From contig NC_133121.1 in NCBI RefSeq assembly GCF_033568475.1, positions 3,224,001-3,288,000 on the forward strand: 64,000 nt of DNA, read 5' to 3'. Position 1 is the first letter of the stretch, and every line of letters starts with the position of its first letter. The position numbers and the translations under genes are program-made. This stretch comes from Henckelia pumila (taxonomy: Eukaryota > Streptophyta > Magnoliopsida > Lamiales > Gesneriaceae). The notes under the pieces were generated by a model. That model saw only the letters and a list, made by a program, of their open reading frames with translations. It was not told the DNA's origin and did no database searches. Shown piece after piece: positions 43,301 through 59,992 of the stretch.

Positions 43301-46300
43301 TGCAAGTATTTCCCAATCGAAATTATTCAGGTAAGCGTACCAATTGTGAGAAAATTACTCCATCATATTCATCCCCGTGTACACTACTCTCAATCATCTG
43401 TAACCAAAAGAAATGATAGCCACTGAGGATTTCCCACATAAAACAGAATAAGAAAATAACGTGTAGAGGTAATAACAACAGAAAATGGAAGAAGGGCAAC
43501 AATGCCCTAGGCAACAGAATAGGAGAGATAACATGTTAATGTTGGTAGATAAATAAAGAGGTAGACAGATGAAATAAAAGCTCAAAAAGTAAGTCACACA
43601 CATGCAGAAACACATTCTGAAGAAAACAGCTCATTGAGGAAACACCACAACTTCGTAAATGATACAATAGACTAAAAACATAGTTCCTACTCCAGGTGTT
43701 GTTGATGCAATGTTAATGCCGACAACTCCCAACAGTTCAGCGAACTGTCCACCTTCATTATTTCAGTGGAAAGAGGACCAGGAAGACACCATATCGTTTA
43801 CGTTCATAGACAAGAGCATGAGCACTTTACTACTCATATATGCAAATCTACATTTAGCTTTCAAAGCATTTTCCAACAAAACAACATGTTAATTCCAAAT
43901 TCTTCTTCTCTCATTACATGAAGTATAATGCATGAATAAGTTCATCAGATTAATTTACAAGACGTTGGCATATATAGAGATAAATTTTCGAAGTGTACTC
44001 AATCTCTACTTAAATCAGAGGCCAAGCCTCACTGGTCATTCAATTTGGACATCTCGTGCTTTAAAGAGATATTTAAAGTATATTTTAAATAAAGAAAGGA
44101 AAGTAGACAACAACTGATGCATATGCAGAATAACAATGTGGTTACGTTATTGATAACCCATATTTTGTAATTCGCATGCCAATTCCAGTTTTTTATAAAA
44201 TGACTTGAATAACCTTGGATGCTGCTGCTTAATTTTTAAGACAAATATTTATATTTCAAATCTCACTCACTTTGCATAGACATACACAAATTGTTGTAAT
44301 TAATGCATGCCCTTTCAATTACAAAGAGCTTTGGATCAAAGGGAGTTTTTGATTATCGAATAATATATTAAAAATAGAAATATTTCTGGCATTTGTTGTT
44401 TCTTTCTGCCTGTTATATCGAATTATATAATTGGTTTTGGTTGGAAAAAAAAGATCAAATATTGAAGTGTTGAAGAGGAAGGAAAGGTTGTCTGAACGGC
44501 TTCGTAACAGTGTTTAGTTAATTAATTGTAAGAAACTAAATTATTATTATTAGAAACAGTGTAAGAAACTCAAATACGAATTCAGTTGTCTGAAACTAAG
44601 CAGTTCAAGTGCACTGTTTAGTGAAGACTGTATGCTTTTTAGTATTAATATTTCACTCAGATACAAGTAATTTCCTCATTCAGCTTTTCTCGGTAGAAGT
44701 TGGTATGAAGTTTTGACTGTGTATTTAAGCCATCTTATTTTCATTTTTAGTGTCCTAAATAAATCATATATTAGAATAAATTACTCGCCGTTTCATAGTT
44801 TTCCCATTTATCCCGTTGGTCATTGGATAAGAACTAAAGACAACTCACTTGGTAAAGTATTTTGGGAAATAACTAATAACCTGCATTAGTAACAAAAATG
44901 GCATTTACCATGAAAAAATTGAACTCTAAAATGCCACTTTAAGTAAGGGAGAGGCAGTAATTATCAGTAGTATGATGCATGGTTAATCCGAAAATGGCCA
45001 CAAATCATGTCAGACGTGGTATGGTGGTGGATACAATTACATGAAGTATCTAAAAAATTGAATTAAAAATATATTTTTGTATTGTATCTGATACGGTTAA
45101 AGAAGGATCTTGACCATGTTAGATATGTTTGGGACTTCTTGCAGTTCTGAAGGAATGCAACATGGTCCATTTTGCAATTCCCAGGGATACAGTAGGGGCC
45201 ATTTTGTGTCTCTTAAACACAAATTTTGAAAATATAATTTGGAGTTATTGGTAAAGACAAATTGCACTTCTTACATTATATCATGTAACATAATTTGTGC
45301 TTATTAAATTGATGTTTATAAAGAATCTTCGAATTTTAATGTGTTGTAACACAATTTTTAAAATTTTAATAATTGATGTATTCATGATTTATTGTTTTTT
45401 ATTTGTTATAAAACAGTCGTATCCATTTCTATAACATCCAAAATTTGAAGATTATCGTATCTTGTAGGGAGGTCAAGTTATTGGTGAGTAGAACATAAAT
45501 AAAACTGCAGCATTGTTATTGGTGAGTGGAGCATAACTAACAATTCTCCAAGGAATACTGGCACTTTTTCACTGGGAGCAAGAGAAACAAAACCTAGTTT
45601 ATTCACTTGAAAGGAGGTCAAGTGGGGCTCAACTAAATAATGTACCAAAAGTACATGCATACCAATGTAAAAATGGTATGACTCCGGCTGCTGAACAAGT
45701 TAAAATTGTTTGATCCAACATGTCGATGCTCTGCCATTAAATTAGAAAATTGAAGTTAAAGAAAGATGATTGACAACCTTAATGAATATATTAGCCTATG
45801 CATGCAAAAGTAAAAGTGGAAAAAACTCCAGCATTCTATCCCTTACCATTAACTCAGAAAATTAAACTAAAAGCACACTAATTAAATCTCTAAAGTAACC
45901 CTATACCTAGGGCCATATATCCAAAAACAGAAAAGAAAATGGATGACAATTACCTTCTCCAGCAGCAATAAATGAAAGTGCATGTCCAGGGGATAAAACA
46001 ACTTCTTCTTTTATCCCTTCGACATAAGTTCCCTGAGCACATGAATCAAGGGAGAGTCAAATGAAAATAATGCGCAGAGCAACTTAGAGCAGACTAATAA
46101 TGGCATTGACTATCAGATAAATATTAATCCAACGAGTATGAGCTTAAGTATTAGATAAACATTAATCCAACGAGTATGAGCTTAAAAACCTAACTGATCC
46201 AACAAATCTGCGAGAGCTAAAAATTAAGCAATGTTACTTAAACTCACGTGATAAATCGGCTTGATTTTTTTTACGGAAGATTTATAATTGAGTAATGCTA

Positions 46301-49139
46301 CAAGTACAACGAAATTTTTACAACAATTTTTACAAGATACAAAATTCAATACAAAAATTTAATTTATCAAATCTCATGATACATTGAATGCAAAATATCA
46401 TGATATAATATCAAAATATCACGATATAATAACAAAATATCACGATATAATTGTTGTAAATATCGTTGTAAGATATATTGGTTGTACCTTTAGTATTATC
46501 CTTTATAATTAGATTCACCGGACATCATATTATGAATATGCAGTTAGTGTATAGAAAGGCAGCTGAGGTAAGGCAAATATGGAAATACCCAAAACATTCA
46601 TCCATAATCATTCGAAAAGGAATATCCAAAACTAGTTGCAATTAGCAAATTACACAAAAGATATTAATAATTAATAATTAATAACAACATAAAAGCAGAA
46701 GAAATTTGGTATATAAAAACCTGTGCATCTTCTCTAACACGTAAATTTTGGCCAGTTGGGTCCAACAAGTCATTGATCACCTGAAAACAGTGAGATGAGA
46801 AAAGCACGGTCCGACAGGCCTTCAGATATACAATAACACTTCTATACTAGAAGATACTAAGTCGTAGATGCTATTCAAAAATTTGTAAGGGGTATTTCAC
46901 AAAGAAGGAAAGCTAAACTGCAACAATACTAATCAATAGGGTCAGGAAAAAGGTGCTCATAATGATCTTCATTGCATGAATTCATAAAATAATTCCGAAT
47001 GCTTGAGAGTTATGCATTGGAAAGGGTACTATTACACGTTACAATACTAACCTCATTGTAGATCTCTAGATATGATACACGAAGTAAAAATTCACGGCCT
47101 GGAGTCTGAAGGACAATGGATCAATCATCAATACATTATATAAATTGACGAACATAATATTATGCATACTGGTGCAATGGTGCATTAAGATGCAATGAAT
47201 AGAATTGAAGTAGGAGACTAATAAAGATTCAACTGAACTTACATCTTGAATAATGCTGAAGACATCTTTTATGGCCAACGGTATGATTCCAGGAGAACTT
47301 TGATCTCCCTAGTAAGACAAGTGTTGCAGAACCATGAACTCAATGACAATCATTGAGGTATATGAAAGTTACAATTTCAATAGAGAGCGCCAAAGGAACC
47401 AGCAAATGGGGCCAAAAAAAAAAAGGATTTCAATGTTTGCCAACAACTTAAAAATGTGAAAGTATATGAACATCTCATCTGCACGGCCACAATGAAGTTT
47501 TTTGCTTTTGGAGTTTGATGTCCCAAAGGCAATCATATTCACACTATATTTATCCATGAGTTCATCGTATTCACCAATGTTATCCTGTGTCCGTTATGTA
47601 ACCACCAAACTTAAACTCCAGGCATACATAATCATATCCTAAGTGTCTATAAGTGGGATATGGTCGATACCATTTCGTATGAAAACAAAGGAACCACCAT
47701 CAGCTATAGGAAAGGTATATTAAATAACAGCACGATGACAAAAGGGAAGTGAATTCTAATTCAAATTTCCTTCCAACTGCCGTTTCCATGAGTAGTTTGT
47801 GCCTTGTGGTTAAGTTGGTCCTGAAGTTATCCGAACTATGTGCTGCAACAGAATTTGAACAAGTATGCATCACCATGGTGGATATCACTTACATGCATAG
47901 TGTGTGTCTTTCCACTACTTGTAACACCATAAGCAAATACTGTTCCTGTAAGACAGCGAATCAGTGTTAGTTTGCAGAAACTTGTGACTAGTGTTGTCAT
48001 CCACCTAAGCCATAAAGGTCAACAATGTGAAAGTCTAGGGTGCTTTTATTACATATAATCCATCGCTAACTGTCACCACCATGCAGCCTACGTTGTGGAT
48101 TAGCATCACTTGACAACATGGTTATACATTTATTCAACATAGTCCGCAAGTACATCAGAAGCAGTTCATATCACAAATAAATGATGTAAAAGTAAAAATA
48201 GCCAGTTTAGCATACCATTTACACCTTCCATTGCAGCCTTAACAACAGGTCGAGCAGCTACGTCATACACTTCTGGAGTGCTTGCGTCAGATCTAAATAC
48301 CCTATCTGTTATAGCAAATCAAACAAATAATATGTCAAATTCCCTAGTCAAGTAAATAAGACGCCAAAATCATAATTCTGGCAGCATGGTACGCCATTCA
48401 TTAGTGTATATTTATTTCAACTCCCCATAAAGTATTCATAGTTATAGTGCCAAAATCTAAAATTAACCACACATAAGAAGATTGAATGCGAGTTAAGAGT
48501 ACATATATTCTCGGTTAAAACAGAAACAAGTATGAAATAGGCAAGGAGGTCAAACCAAATCCATAGGCGTTCGTCGGATTATATTCATTCCGCACAATCT
48601 TGTCACCGCCTGCATACCACGCTATCTCATCACCTCGTTGGTATTCTCTATCACTGCCATCATAGAATGCAAGTAATATGAATTAATCCTGCCAATTTTT
48701 CCCACCAGCCGCAGCTTCCTCCATATTGCAAAATTCGAAATCTAATAAATCCAGTGAGATCTACAATTTTCCAAACTCACCTCAAAGGTCGAAATCGTAT
48801 AGTAACTAGTATGCTATCCCCTGATCTCGATGTCGTCTCGAGTGGCTCCCCAATCAGCTGCTCGTCCATCAAAGGAAAACCAACAGGAGATCGATCACTA
48901 TACCTTCGGGAACGATCTCCTCCGATTCCGCCAGGTGTCATTGATCTGGAACCATACGCGCCGCCTCCTGCTCCGTTACCCGAACCGCCATAAAACGAAG
49001 TCGCGGAGGAAGAGCAAGACCGCTGCATCAAGCGACCGTTCACAAATGAAGACGAAGAAGAAGTCGAAGAGTACGAGCTCGAAGGCTTCACAAGATGGAA
49101 TGGTGATCTGCTCCTCCCCCTGGAAGATGAAGCCGCCAT
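37373..49139 (-). CDS. KIN-7 kinesin with C-terminal RING finger (KIN-7D/E-like)
   Basis: Twenty-four phase-consistent exons give 1,118 aa: 49139-48781, 48653-48556, 48305-48216, 47945-47893, 47308-47243, 47105-47052, 46780-46721, 46032-45954, 45730-45663, 43397-43341, 43218-43114, 42854-42750, 42445-42338, 42250-42119, 42009-41827, 41462-41238, 40780-40640, 39874-39755, 39669-39619, 39343-39296, 39164-39018, 38696-37902, 37797-37668, 37455-37373. A Ser/Arg-rich N terminus (organelle-targeting-like) precedes the motor (about 110-440): P-loop GVTSSGKT (189-196), switch I SSRSH (300-304), switch II DLAGSE (332-337). Long coiled coils follow. A C3HC4 RING closes the protein (C1072, C1075, CRH, CESC, CPIC). 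Relatives are CENP-E-like KIN-7 motors, some annotated as mitochondrial. The RING suggests ubiquitin-ligase activity; this is untested here. Exon 22 has a 26-residue internal duplication. The KLPI/DREMM junction (exons 16-17) is the least conserved. Confidence 0.93.
37993..38148 (-). repeat. In-frame 78-bp tandem duplication in the kinesin stalk
   Basis: CTCCACTCAACATCAGCAGC starts at 37993 and again at 38071, a 78-bp period. It encodes [10 protein letters not shown](D/E)Q(F/I)LED twice, 26 aa apart, so the frame is kept. It lengthens the disordered/coiled region before the RING. Confidence 0.85.
46281..46510. mobile_element. Mutator-like MITE in a kinesin intron
   Basis: The body (46290-46501, 212 bp) begins GAGTAATGCTACAAGTACAAC and ends with the reverse complement of GGATAATACTAAAGGTACAAC. 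The exact 9-bp direct repeat TTTATAATT (46281-46289 and 46502-46510) is diagnostic of Mutator-type integration. The centre holds about three AAAATATCACGATATAATA repeats. It is intronic (between exons 7 and 8) and does not disturb coding. Confidence 0.85.
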
Positions 49140-50648
49140 TGCTGGAATTCAGTGCTCAAATCAACAACGCCACTTTGAGAAAATTCGTTGCGTGTGTATC
49201 GGTGAAGCGTGTGCAGTGTCAGAAATCACATGGCGTGAACAACATTGCTCGATTTTCAATCGATTGCCTTTTTCAGCAGAATTATAGTGTGAAGAAGAAG
49301 CTTCTCAGTAGAGAAGCAATCATATATACATACGGTTGAGTTTGTATGTATTCACACACACACGTATATATATGAGTGTGGAAAATGGCGGTAGAGAGAG
49401 AATGCTTCGTTTCTTCTTCTTTGAGACAAAAGAAGAGTAGCAGAATGAGTGTAGAAGACTGAGGAGCATGGACTGGTTAGATTTTTCTAATTTCTCTATT
49501 TATTCTTTCTTTCTTTCTTTCTTTCTTCTTTTTTTTTTTTTTTTTGAAATTCTTTCGTATAGAATATAAAATATATTTTATTAAAATTTAAAAGTGGTAG
49601 CTGCTTATTTAATTATATTATATTATATTATATTAATTGAAGAAAATACAATAGTTGGTGACATGAGTTGTGGCTTATGTTTCAAAGTTGTTTTTGTTTA
49701 AACTTTTCTTGAAGTTGATGTGATAACTTATTATTATTATAAAATGTTTCGGATTTAGTCTCCATATATTATAGTTTGTTTGATGCCAAAAAGCTTTGGT
49801 TAACCAATCCAAAGGAACAAGTATACGACCAATTATATTCTAATCTGATATAAATGAAATAGTTCCAGGGGCGACCTATTCGTATTCCTAAATTCCTGAA
49901 CACTATGATTTATTATTTAATGTAACGGTTGGGAAAAGATGAAGGAGTAATTACTAATTATGAATTACATATTGAGATGTTGGGAGAGAGGGGAAGTTTT
50001 CTTTTAACTAACCCAAACCTAAAAGGATGATGACATTAAATATGGTCGAAAAGGGAAACACGATATTTAAAGTTGCGTTTGTGGGGACGACCTCACCAGC
50101 TTCATGCAAAGCTGTCTTATGTTAGGTCCAAATTTCATTTAGATTTGGGAAAATAAAGTTTGTTTTTTTTCTGGGTTTTGATTGATTTTCATTTTGCTGA
50201 TTTTTTTATTTATATATTATGTTTATTTGCTTCAAAGAATCTTAGGCCAAATTCAACTAACCATGTGCTTTTAGGCCTCATTTGTGGGGACAACTCGAGT
50301 GGTTTCATATTGTGTTATATTAAAGTGTGATTGTGTTATAAAAAGTGTGATTTTAGTCCTGGAATATTTGTTCTTTTGTGAAATGTGAAATTTGGTCGCT
50401 GCACAGAGTCACGGACGAATAAAGGCCTAATTAGATCTTGCGAACACGATTTCGAGCCACTGAAAAAATTAGGATTCCATATGGCCCAAATAAAGGCCCA
50501 ATTACCCAGCCTACCAACAAATTCCCGTTACTCCTAAGAAATTAAAGTTGCTAATTTGGAAATGCGCTTTTAGCTTAAAACCCGGGAGACAGAACTATGA
50601 AATGCCGCTAAAATCTCACTTGATCACCAGTCTAGTTGGGTGGAAGAA
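49140..50648. other. Shared upstream region of the divergent kinesin and xylulose-kinase-like genes
   Basis: 1.5 kb between two head-to-head start codons. The kinesin side has pyrimidine/purine-rich stretches (CTTT repeats at about 49508-49530). No gene is supported within; the plus-strand ORF overlapping 48830-49339 is a shadow of kinesin exon 1. It may act as a bidirectional promoter region. Confidence 0.45.
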
Positions 50649-53745
<3,097 letters not shown>

Positions 53746-55388
53746 CCAGGGGCAATGTATAATTTTGTATAAAGTCATTGAATGTAAGACTCTCCTCCTC
53801 CTGTGCTGTTCTAGAATGAGAGACAGGGAAATGGTAAGCACGGTGCATCTTGATTCACTATATTTCACATTGGGATCCACTAACTAATGGAATATGGTCT
53901 ATTTCCTGCTTTAATTTGAAACAAATTCTGAATTATATAATTTATTTTTCGAATATTTGTTCGTAAATAATTTTTTTCTTTTCATGAATAACAAATCTTA
54001 TACATTGTTGCACATGTACGTATATCAATCAATTCGGAAATAAATACTCACATCATTGATAAATTTATCGAATTATTTTTTTTACGGAAAATTAAACTTG
54101 TGATATTATTTAATATATATTAAGAGCAATCAATCCATTACAAGATTAAGCATAAGCAACTTTACGAGCAATCGTCTTTTACCAATTGTTGTTTATTTTA
54201 TAGTACTATATTACTGAAAAAAGATAGCGGACTAAAACTGAAATTTAAAAATATAAAAAATCGAAATCTCAAAATGACAAACATACAGAACTAAAAAAAC
54301 AATTTTTCCTTAATTCCAGGTCTGTTAATATTGCGAATCAATGTTTACTTGATAATTTTTTATTATTATAATTACAACTTAGGAAATTGGGTTTTGCGTT
54401 TAAATACCAAATTTTGAATTATAACCTACAGCTACAATGGGGTGAGAATTGTATATATAATCACACGGTGGATATAGTGACATTTACCGATGATCTGATG
54501 CACACAAAGGAAAAACAAATTTGCTCCCTCTAAATTTAAAGAGTGAGTTTCTTGTGCAATCGTCTGAGATGATTCGATCGATCAATACTGGAAATCAGAC
54601 TTTTAACTGATATCAAAATGCATTACGCATATATATTTTCAAATTAGCATATTACACAATATTTCAATAACTTAACTAAAAAATTTGATATATTTGAAAT
54701 AAAAAATAATACTTTTATATAAAAGCTGTAATTTAATATTTTTTATGAATTGATTCGACTTGAATATTCATCTTACAAAATTAACCTATGAAACGGTTCG
54801 AGAAAAATTACAGTAAAATTTAAATAATTTTAATTTATTTCCTTTATTTTTGTTTTAGTTTTATGTACACTAGGCAGATAATTTGGAGATTCTTCTTACA
54901 AAACATTACGATAATATGAAGCAATTGGATGTCTAACTCGGGCCTATCACACACATTGCATTTGAATTTATAATTTATTGTAATGATAGACATTGAAGAT
55001 AAAATTGTCATTTATAATATCGAATATTTTTTTAAAAAAAAAACCTTTATTAGATATCAATTAATGTAACTAACACGTACAACTTTATCAAATATGGTAA
55101 GATATTGTATTTTTTAAAAAAACAAAATAGAAACTTAATAGGAGTGCTGTTCGAAATTCGAATAATGCGGATAATAATCAAACATTTTAATTAATCAATA
55201 ATCCAGATCCTGATAGGATTCTTCTTTTTCGCTGTCTATAAATAGCAATCACCATTACCAAAACAAAAATTATTCATACCTGAGAAACAAAATCTTTTGT
55301 CCGGTGTTTTCGTCGACTGAAGCTTCATTACTTGCGTCTGTAATTACTCACATCGATCAATACCACAGTCAAATCTGTATAATATATC
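53746..55388. other. Intergenic region before the MCT-like pair
   Basis: 3' UTR of the FGGY kinase, then AT-rich DNA. From about 54640 the sequence is homologous to the region upstream of the second MCT-like gene (from about 59310), so it belongs to the duplicated unit. No other gene seen. Confidence 0.55.
55236..55245 (+). promoter_or_regulatory. TATA box of the first MCT-like gene
   Basis: CTATAAATAG about 150 bp upstream of the ATG at 55389, followed by AGCAATCACCATTACCAA, which is conserved in the paralogue's promoter. Confidence 0.65.
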
Positions 55389-56814
55389 ATGGTTCCTCCA
55401 ACCACAACGAGTTCTTCCAAGCCCCTGAACCCTCTTGCACCCGAATACTGCCCCAAAACCCTCGCCGCCGTCGCCCCAGAACCGCCGCAGTTCGTCTCGC
55501 CCTTTCTTTCCGCGTCCCCACAACCGTTCTTCCCGCCACCGTCTAATTCTCTTGCCTCGCCGTCGTTTTTCTGCCACCCATACGAGTTCTATATGCCCGC
55601 TTTACGACAGCCCTCGGCTGATATCTCCACCTACTATTGTTACCCACCACCAGAAAACCCTTACAGTGGACCTTCGACGATGCCGCCGACGAATTATTCT
55701 TCTGCCGCTGTCCCGCCTAGTGGAGGTTTCACGTCAGGCAACGAACATGTTAGAAGATCTGTGCCTAAAGAGGAAAATCGGCACGTGGTGTTGTCTCTCG
55801 ATGAGGAGAATACGACTATCATGTTGAAGAATATACCATATGATTGCCCGTATGTACTCTTGACCTTTTATCAAATCTCTAGGGTTTTTTTTATTTTTTT
55901 TGGAATATTTCTAATGTTTTTTATCGGATTTCTTCCTCATGCATGTTTAGTACCATTATATATCCTTGTTTTTTTGCAGACGAGAGTACCTTTTAGAGTT
56001 TTTGGATCGATTTTGCGCAAAGTGCATCCCCGAGGAACAAATCAACGCTTCATACGATTTCTTGTATTTGCCGATCGATTTTAAGTAAGTACTTGCGGTT
56101 GTAGTTTAATATATATTTTAAATCTAGATCAATTTCGTCAAGAAAGCATGTCACGTTATTTGATTGTGTTAATTTTTACGTGTATTATATCATGAAAGTT
56201 TCATTAATTAATTTTCTTTCATTATTAATCAATGATCAGAACTAGAAAAAGTAGAGGCTTTGCTTTCTTCAATTTCACTACCGCCGCGGCTGCATGGAAG
56301 TTCTTCGATACTTTTAATTCCATGGAGTGGGATCCTTTGAAATGGAGCAGATGGCCCAAGAAAATGGAGATCGCCCGCGCCAAAATCCAGGTATATTTAT
56401 ATATATATAAATGCTTGTGTGCTACATTTATTTATAATTATTATAACCGTGAAAATATAATCTACTTATTATATATGATGATCTCATCTCATGCATGAAT
56501 ATTGGTATATGTGAATCAACATAATACATACATATATTCTTCTGGTTCGATTGTTTGTTCTGAATATGGGTGTGTTTCTAACAATAATATAGGGCAGAGA
56601 AGCTTTGATAACCCACTTCTCCAACTCAACATTCGAGTGTGTCACCGATGAATATCTGCCCGTGTCCTTCAACCCACCTAGAGATGGGTCCGGCCAGCAC
56701 GTTGAAGTGAAGAGTGTCGGGAAACGTATAAGAAGAGCAATCCCACATTGGGAACCCCGCGCGCAGCAATCATTAGGCCTAAAAGCCACATCTGATGGAA
56801 CTTTGTGCATCTGA
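55389..56814 (+). CDS. Mei2 C-terminal-RRM protein (MCT-like), copy 1
   Basis: Four exons: 55389-55849, 55980-56084, 56240-56390 and 56593-56814, 312 aa. The first about 135 residues are Pro/Ser/Tyr-rich and probably disordered. An RRM of the Mei2 C-terminal type follows: TTIMLKNIPYDC (about 141-153, RNP2-like), YDFLYLPIDFK, then the RNP1-like SRGFAFFNF and the ARAKIQGREALITHF block typical of Mei2-like RRM3. The tail includes EYLPVSFNPPRDG. There is no second RRM upstream, unlike AML or TERMINAL EAR1-like proteins, so it fits the MCT group. Mei2-type proteins bind RNA in meiosis and meristem control; the role of MCT proteins is poorly known. Compared with copy 2 it lacks about 22 residues in the linker. 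All splice sites are GT-AG and match copy 2. Confidence 0.88.
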
Positions 56815-57420
56815 AACTTTGAATGATTTGGATTTTCTGAAGTTGTAAACCGATACCACCGTCACTACTAGCTCCTTGCTTTACAATGTATAATTACATT
56901 ACATATTCAGATTATATTTTATTGTTGTTATATGCAAATGCAATTGGTCTCTTTAGTTTTCATAAATTTGTCCCCATTTTCGGCCCTCGGGGGCACCCCA
57001 GGGTCTGTAATAGGGTTAAAAAAAGCTGTTTTAAAAAATAGTTTGAATTGAAACAATAAAATTGTCTGATCTTTTGGTTTCTATTTTTACTGTTATTTAA
57101 AAATTTTGCCTAAAAATATTTTTCAGAAATTTATCTAAACATCAATATTGTTAATGTTTTTTTAAAAAAAAATCAAAACAGTGAGTTTATTTAATCGTTT
57201 TTTGAAGTGACATTTTATGTGTCTAAATTGGTCTTTAATTAACATAATATTCAGTATATGTAAACAGCGAATAACAAATATAACGACACATGCACGCGCT
57301 TTTAGCCATTGAAGTTAAAATTTCCCTGTATGAAACCACAAATCCAATAGCTAGCTAGCTATAGAGCTAAAAATTTAATTATATTCCCTGGCTGAAATAA
57401 TGTTTTTAGTTCCGTATATT

Positions 57421-57782
57421 AACATGTTTTTCGTTTTATTATTTTATTATCAATCAATTAATGGCCGTATGGACAGTTTATTGATTTGTACGTTTTTTCT
57501 CCCAAATTTAGGGTCAATTTGGTTTCTTTTAAAAGTGATTTTTAAAGTTGGTTTTTATGGTAGTGTTTGAAAGAGCTTTTAGGAAGTACTTATTAGCTTT
57601 TCATTAACACAAAATTTTGCAATGTTGTGAAATTTTGTTAACGAAAATCTGAGAATTGTTTCTTAAAAATTCTCCCAAACACTACCTATAAGTATTTTTT
57701 AAGTAAAAGTTGTAACAATTTTGTGTTTGATCATACGGCCATTAATTGATTGATAAAAAAATAATAAAATGAAAAACATGTT
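57421..57782. repeat. Long inverted repeat (foldback element)
   Basis: A 51-bp arm at 57421-57471 (AACATG...ATGGCCGTATG) is matched in reverse complement at 57732-57782 with two differences by eye. The roughly 260-bp loop has an inner inverted pair GTAGTGTTTG / CAAACACTAC. Likely a MITE; target duplication not resolved. No coding capacity. Confidence 0.75.
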
Positions 57783-59024
57783 AATTATTCAAACATAAAA
57801 TTGTTACAGCTTTTACTTAAAAAATACTTATAAAAAAAACTCTTTTTAGATTGAAAACACTTTTTTTTTGTTTAGTTATAAAAAAAATAATTGAAAAGCT
57901 ATAAATATAGGTTTTTTAAAAAATATTTATTTTAGCTTAAATAAGTGTTTTCAAAAAGCACGTAGATCTACCAAACACATTTAGAACAATGAAATTTTTT
58001 TTTAAAAAAAATAAAAAAAAATTTTCTTCTAACTTTTTAATCCAAACGTACTTGCATTGATACGTGAATGTGATATCTTCTAGAATATATGATGTCACTC
58101 GTCGATATGAATCATATGATCAGTGTCATGTCAAAACCAATTAGAAATTACTAAATTTGGAAAAAAAAATTAAGATTGAGATTTACAAGATTAAAATGGA
58201 AAATGTGCTATAGACAAAATCTAATTCTATAGATGAGAATTTTTAATTTTAACTTTCAACCGTTGTCTATTTATTTGGATATTTTCTTATTGCAACGTCT
58301 TGTGTATCAAAATGTCGAGGTAGGTCTGAATAATTTTATGTTAGATCTAGCCTTGAACTCCATGAATATCCATGTATGTTATGATGAATTCGTTTGCTGA
58401 TGTAAAATAAAGTGAAAATCTACTCATGGACGGCTCTTGGCCCTTAGTTGGTTTAACTTTTGCACGTTGAATTACATATTTTATAAATTGAAAATCGAAA
58501 TTAATGAGTTGAATCGTCGGAGACCAACGAACAATTTTATTAGCGGTGATAGGTTGTAAAATGATCTCGTTCAAACTTTTTTTAAAAAAAAAAATTAATA
58601 TTTTTTGATATATTTGAAATACTTCAAATACACATGGAGAATATCAATTTTAAAAAAATTAGTTTGATCGAGATTATTTATTAAAATATTACCCTCCCGC
58701 TCGCCTTCTCTCCTCCCTCTTTTTCTCTCCTTCCTTCTTCTATTCGCTACTTAATAAAAGATTATTGCATATCATATACACAAGTATACGTACGTATAAC
58801 TTTTAATTTTAGATAAATATTTATTATTGAATAGAGTTAATGCACTGGCGGCTACCGCAGGAATTAATTGTGGCACGAACGCAGGTGTTTAGGTCTAATC
58901 ATTATAATTTGTTTCTTCAGTTGAAATGATTTACTTAAGGCACCCACACACACACGTACCCCAAAATATCATCGTGACATACTTATTCTATGTTGCATCG
59001 GGATTAATTTATTTTATGTTGCAC

Positions 59025-59175
59025 GGGGTAAAATTCACCCGATGGATGCTACCACCATCTAAGCAGCCCGGGCTCCACATCATTATGTGGAGTCGGGACT
59101 CCTTTTCATGGGGCCCGAACCCTATAAACGGTCCAGATCCACCGAGTGAAATTCATCCGATGGATCATAGAACTT
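59025..59175. repeat. Foldback sequence with GC-rich core hairpin
   Basis: Core hairpin CCGGGCTCCACAT / ATGTGGAGTCGGG around 59090, with outer imperfect inverted similarity between AAATTCACCCGATGGAT (left) and the complement of ATCCACCGAGTGAAATT (right). Probably a small MITE remnant. Confidence 0.4.
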
Positions 59176-59981
59176 CCATCGTCACAGTTTTTTTGATTGC
59201 CATATTCACTGATAGCTAGGGTTACAGCCAGCACCTGCTTCCGTCACTGCAGTTACTATATTTACCTCAAAATAAATAAATATATAATTAAGTTCTATAT
59301 TTAATAATACTTTTCTTAGATTTTGAAATTAAAAATAATATTTTTATATAAAAGCTGTAATATAATATTTTTCATGAATCGAATCGAATTAAATATTTAT
59401 CTTACAAAATTAATCTGTGAAACGGTTTGAAAAAAAATTACGGTAAAATTTAAATAATTTTAGTTTATTTGCTTTATTTTTGTTTTAGTTTTATGTATAC
59501 GTACCCAAATAATCTGGAGATTCTTCTTACAAAACATTCAGATAATATTGTGCAAAACACACATGCATACATTGAATTTGAGTTTATAATTTATTGTAAT
59601 GATAGACATTGAAGATAAAATTGTCATTTATAATATCGAATATATTTCTTTTAAAAAAATCTTTATTAGATATCAATTATGTAACTAACATATCAAATAT
59701 GGTAAGATATTGTATTTTTAAAAAAAACAAAATAGAAACTGAATAGGAGTGCTGTTCGAAATTCGGATAATGCGGATAATAATCATACATTTTATTCAAT
59801 AATCCTGATGAAACATGGACAGTGTTTTAATCCATCATTTTTCCAATCCAAATGCCTTGAAAACGAGTTAAACATGAGATAATTAAACAATCTTGGTTTA
59901 ATCAAGTTTATCAAACATGACCTTATTAATTAATCAATAATCCTGATAGGATTCTTTTTCGCAGTTTAATATTGTATATAG

Positions 59982-59992
59982 TATATAAATAG
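59982..59992 (+). promoter_or_regulatory. TATA box of the second MCT-like gene
   Basis: TATATAAATAG about 165 bp upstream of the ATG at 60155. It is equivalent to the box of copy 1, but just upstream there is an insertion (about GTTTAATATTGTATATAG) not present in copy 1. Confidence 0.65.

Larger units (their letters stand above)
54640..57340 (+). repeat. Tandem gene duplication, left unit
   Basis: Gene, about 700 bp of upstream DNA and downstream landmarks (AAACAGCGAATAACAAATAT near 57265) recur in order at about 59310-62410. Exons are far more alike than introns and flanks. Boundaries are approximate. Confidence 0.75.

Noticed and set aside
48830-49339. 169-aa plus-strand ORF
   Set aside because: Overlaps kinesin exon 1 in antisense; its Ser/Arg/Lys-rich composition is a by-product of the Ser-rich targeting region.
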